A stretch of DNA of 64,000 nt from NCBI RefSeq assembly GCF_019649055.1, contig NW_026570477.1, positions 1 through 64,000 on the forward strand. Direction: 5' to 3'. This document shows positions 60,674-64,000 of the stretch, piece by piece. The position numbers and the translations under genes were made by a program. The DNA comes from Paramacrobiotus metropolitanus. Its lineage: Eukaryota > Tardigrada > Eutardigrada > Parachela > Macrobiotidae. Position 1 is the stretch's first letter, and each line of letters begins with the position of its first letter. The notes beneath the pieces were generated by a model. The model did no database searches. It saw nothing but the letters and a program-made list of their open reading frames with translations, and was not told the origin of the DNA.

Positions 60674-61648
60674 TCAGAACCCTGATATCCCTGTAGAACG
60701 ACAAACAAGGTTGACAAAACATTTACGGAATGTCGGGTAGAATGCCATATAAAAGAAAAACGGCAAGAAGTCCTTGACAAAATTGCAGAGAAAATACGGC
60801 ACTGTGTACTCGGCGCCGCCTCCACGGCGCAGTCCGAAATAATACAGCGCTCTGGCGGCCGCCTGACAGAACACACTGGCCACCACAATCGTGGTTCCCG
60901 CTAAAACATTCTTGACAATGTTCTGCAGCGTCTCTTTCTTGTCGTCTTGTGAAAGGTCACCCGGACGAATCTTTCGATGTCGATAAATCTGCCATTTCAT
61001 CCGCAATGCTACATAAGTCAGTCGGACCTGCGGCAGGCCCATCACCAGCAGCGCCCCGAAGAACTCAATGTTGTAGAAAATGATCCAGTGGGGATCCATC
61101 CAGGCCATGAAGGCACCCCGATTGCACGGCACAATAAGGATCTGATTGCCCAGGATACTGAAGACGATGGTGTAGAAGAGAAAGATGCTGCCGCAGAGGA
61201 TCACGTGACTGCTGATAATCACTGGTTTGGTGACGCGGCGTCGGTAGAACAACGGATACTCCACCGATAACCAACGGTCGATACTGATGATCATCAGGGT
61301 CCCGTTGACCCAGGGACTGAGCATGACCCCACCCCCAAGGGACACCTGTCCCGGCCAGGAGTAGGGCACTGTGGGATCGATCAGGCGATAGATTGGCCCG
61401 ATTGTCCCGGTGAAACCACGCAAAAGTTCCCCGCCGGACAAGAAAATATGATGGATGAGGAAGAGCGGTTTATTGCGCCACATGGCGAAAACGTGCAGGT
61501 TGATCAGAGCGGCCAGGACAATGAGGATCGTGGGGATCACCTGGGTGAAGAGCTGAGCCCGGAATTCCCAGGATGTGCTCCAGGCCCAACATTTTTCTCG
61601 CACCAATAGGGAGATATTCCGTAAATTTGTAGCATTGAAGGGATACAT
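60674..61648 (-). CDS. GPCR-2B: orphan rhodopsin-like receptor, single exon
   Basis: 324 codons from ATG 61648 (MYPFNATNLRNIS). Same length and domain spacing as GPCR-2A: TM2 with HHIFLSGGELLRGF, TM3 ending SIDRWLSVEYPLFY, loop 2 Cys in IVPCNRG, TM6 with VVASVFCQAAARALYYFG, and TM7 with FFFYMAFYPTFRKCF. Differences cluster in intracellular loop 3 (SQDDKKETLQNIVKN) and the C-terminus. The frame is intact, which argues for function. Ligand unknown. Part of a dispersed pair about 7-8 kb apart with GPCR-1D between them. Confidence 0.85.
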   Translation of the reverse strand: MYPFNATNLRNISLLVREKCWAWSTSWEFRAQLFTQVIPTILIVLAALINLHVFAMWRNKPLFLIHHIFLSGGELLRGFTGTIGPIYRLIDPTVPYSWPGQVSLGGGVMLSPWVNGTLMIISIDRWLSVEYPLFYRRRVTKPVIISSHVILCGSIFLFYTIVFSILGNQILIVPCNRGAFMAWMDPHWIIFYNIEFFGALLVMGLPQVRLTYVALRMKWQIYRHRKIRPGDLSQDDKKETLQNIVKNVLAGTTIVVASVFCQAAARALYYFGLRRGGGAEYTVPYFLCNFVKDFLPFFFYMAFYPTFRKCFVNLVCRSTGISGF

Positions 61649-62688
61649 TGATATCGTGAGTGATATAGAAAACAAGTAATTTCGTTTCAGTGCCTACGTA
61701 GAAAAAGCTCCTTTAGATTTTATGCCAGAAATCTTGCGAGGTGTAATGTAATACTAAAATTAATTGAGGAAGTATCGCCTTAGCGGTGATGTTATTTTCC
61801 TCCCCTGTTGTTGCCTGAATAGAGACAAAAATAAAACAGGTACCTTCTAATAATGCAATCCAAATCGGATACTCTGCCTCACGGGCAATCCCGGTAATGA
61901 TGGAGCGCTAAGGAGCGGCCCAACAAATTCCCAGGAGACGGCAGTGTAATTAGTGGTGGAGGACCGATTGCCAACTAACACATAGTCACGCAACCGGCAC
62001 AGATTTAGACTGCACACCAGGTTCTTGCTATGATCGTGCTTTGTTCTTTATGCATGTACCGTAGATTACCATCGCATCCTTTTAGCTGAAATAACTCCAG
62101 GAGTGCCTACGGTTTCGGGAAATCACTTAGAAATTAAGCTGGTCCGCGTTACTGATTGCCATAGTTATACCTAGACACCGGTTGATCGGAAGCTTTCATC
62201 GGACTCGGACGCCGGGATGATTTTCATCGACGAAACACGAGACACAGTTATAATCATTACCCAATGGCAGGATGTTTGGATACTGCGTCCGATACGGCGA
62301 ACTGGTTAACTTCAGACTGAGAGATAAATTATTATTTTCTCTCAGCATGCATAGCCTTTTCCGCTTTCGCGAAACGGAAGCAAATGTTCTGCGCCCAGTT
62401 TGTGGCATACCTGCATTAGGTAAGTGAGTGAAATTTTAGAGAAATACTCAGTTTCCGGCACATAGTATTAAGTGATGCTTAAACGCAACCAAGTAAAAAA
62501 TTATTTTGTGTTCACACTTCACAGTAAATTTCAAAATGGATAAAGAACATACCGGCACGCTTAAATGCCGAATCAGTGAGACATACAGTACGTACCGCCC
62601 AGTTGCAAATTGTGTACAATTAGTACAGAACAATTTGTACAATGAGTACAATTAGTACCGTTGCAAATTGTGTACAATTAGTACGTTA
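61649..62688. other. Upstream flank of GPCR-2B and unassigned sequence
   Basis: 61860-62060 resembles the GPCR-2A upstream flank. A minus frame at 62408-62196 (YPNILPLGNDYNCVSCFVDE) is coding-like but unrecognised. At 62600-62685 the string gcaaattgtgtacaattagta occurs twice. No other gene is seen. Confidence 0.4.
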
Positions 62689-62834
62689 GTACTGTATTTT
62701 CACAAGTTTAAGGAACATGGTGGGGGCGTGGCCAGCGTAGCCGGACCGTCGGTCGGCTTTGATCTCAAAGGGGCCGACAACTCGTGTGCGGCCCGGCCCC
62801 TGGAGCGTTCCTTAAACTTGTGAAAATACAGTAC
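62689..62834. mobile_element. MITE with 28-bp perfect inverted ends
   Basis: gtactgtattttcacaagtt and taaggaac at the left is perfectly complementary to the right end. It is 146 bp with a GC-rich centre (cggaccgtcggtcgg) and no ORF. The identical arms suggest recent insertion. Confidence 0.85.
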
Positions 62835-63573
62835 AAATCCCTGCATAACTGAATTCTTTAAGGTCCGCTCTTTCGGGAACTCTCGTACACTTAATTTACA
62901 GATTTTGTCTTGTGCTGTTCATTTTTTCTAGTGCTACAGAAATGTTAATTACATAAGAACATTCTAGAAACATTTGGCGAATATATCGGGAGTTCCGGCA
63001 CCAGACAAGATCCAGTCTGTAATACAACTGGGAGGACATGCAAACAGAAATATACAACCAAGGAAAAGTTGTCAGTGATTCTGGAAAAGGTGTTTATGAT
63101 GTTTATGATCTAATTTCTTATGGTGGCGCGATGGCACGCTCACGATAACAGAAGAGTGAAATACAAATGTGGAATTCATTATTGAAGAGTGCACGGAGCT
63201 AAATAAGGCGTATTCACGAACATTTACACACATACATTAAAAATTACTTGAACGTCTATGTGATTAATGACCGTTACAGTATCTTCCAGATTAGCGACTT
63301 GTCTGTAGCTCAGATATGATGCTAGGGGCGGTGATGTAGTGCAGCGGCATTCAAAAATAAAACATCTGCTGTGCAGAATATATGAATACATCCATAGAAG
63401 TTTGCACACTGCACACATTATACTTTATTATTATTATTACGGCTAAAGAGCAGACAATCCCAAGGGGACTTCAAGTGTGGTCGAACGTACTTCAAGTTTG
63501 CACGATTTGATTTCCGGTGCGTGAGCGATGGAAGCCTTCTCGTGGCTTCCATTTCTTTTGATTTTTTTTACAG
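62835..63573. other. Intergenic or intron, no gene seen
   Basis: AT-rich. A ttattattattatta run lies at about 63424-63438. The last 30 bp form a pyrimidine-rich tract ending TTTTTTTACAG at 63573, a good 3' splice site for the next feature. Confidence 0.4.
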
Positions 63574-64000
63574 ATTACGCGTGATTGTCTTGGTGAAACA
63601 AGCTGCTTTCTGCACGTTGACCCAAACGGCCTGCATCATAGGGTTTGCCTCGCTTAATTCGTATCGTATCACGAGGAGTACAAGCGAAGAGCGCAACTGG
63701 ATTTCCCCGCCAAAGATAGCCAATAACCGCCAGCCGCTTTCCCCGATGCACATAGGTACTTTTGTGAAATGGCGGAAGCCTGCTGTTCCGGTAATATGTG
63801 GTGCTGACGTCATCGTCGCCAATGGCTTTGTGTTGGCCGTATTTTCTTCACGATCCGCAGCCGTCCCGCATGATACCGGTTCCCTCCGGGTCAAGGATGT
63901 CGAGACGGACGAGAAAGATCCCGTCCGACTGCGCAGTATGGAACGCCGTGGGGATAGACGGAAACGGTTAATTGCACGCATTTCGTCAGGTAAATTGGTA
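63574..64000 (+). CDS. Candidate internal exon running off the right edge
   Basis: After the splice-acceptor-like TTTTTTTACAG the plus frame from 63581 is open for all 140 codons to the window end. It has a hydrophobic stretch (QTACIIGFASL), a second one (VICGADVIVANGFVLAVFSS) and a basic charged end (SMERRGDRRKRLIARISS). TCAG|GTAAAT at 63988-63993 could be a donor, making an exon of about 415 bp. The opposite strand is also open (63981-63568), so the strand is not certain, but only the plus strand has splice signals at both ends. No family is recognised. Confidence 0.35.

Noticed and set aside
1-64000. Bacterial-style operons, integrons, phage or defence islands
   Set aside because: Spliced receptor genes, LTR and non-LTR elements and low gene density show eukaryotic DNA. 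No such system is supported.

Overview
This is eukaryotic, metazoan-type DNA: genes are intron-bearing or single-exon seven-transmembrane receptors spread thinly among many kinds of transposable element, with no operons or bacterial signals. The receptors belong to divergent rhodopsin-like families that look lineage-specific. A small invertebrate such as a tardigrade would fit, but that is inference from the general look of the proteins and is not proven here. Layout: (1) 1-19418 is GC-rich and forms the 3' part of a very large Ty3/Gypsy-type LTR retroelement entering from the left edge. It has frameshifted protease, reverse transcriptase and RNase H pieces, an integrase with a GPY module and an AT-hook tail, then two large intact ORFs of unknown function (2188 and 649 codons), a repeat-rich 3' region with two tandem arrays, and a 383-bp 3' LTR with TGTCAGA/TCTGACA ends. 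(2) 19419-34720 is AT-richer and holds two minus-strand receptor genes of family 1 (GPCR-1A, GPCR-1B), a decayed family 2 receptor at 25.2 kb, a foldback element, MITEs and LINE remnants. (3) 34721-42290 is a nest of elements: a minus-strand piggyBac-like transposase broken by a tyrosine-recombinase retrotransposon (Ngaro/PAT style, with A1-ORFs-B1-A2-B2 split direct repeats) and by a LINE ORF1-like fragment. (4) 42290-64000 holds GPCR-1C (minus), GPCR-1D (plus), two intact family 2 receptors (GPCR-2A, GPCR-2B, both minus and both 324 codons), a large foldback element with a 9-bp satellite core, a tRNA-like sequence, an apparent secreted-protein first exon at 51.6-51.8 kb, and a possible exon running off the right edge. 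How it fits together: the receptor loci appear to have grown by segmental duplication. Their introns, leaders, upstream and downstream flanks recur at each locus, and comparing the copies dates several transposon insertions and shows the insertion sites directly. The most unusual features are the giant retroelement with intact extra ORFs beside a decayed pol, the 150-bp host duplication flanking the tyrosine-recombinase element, and the two foldback elements. No defence or other accessory system was recognised.
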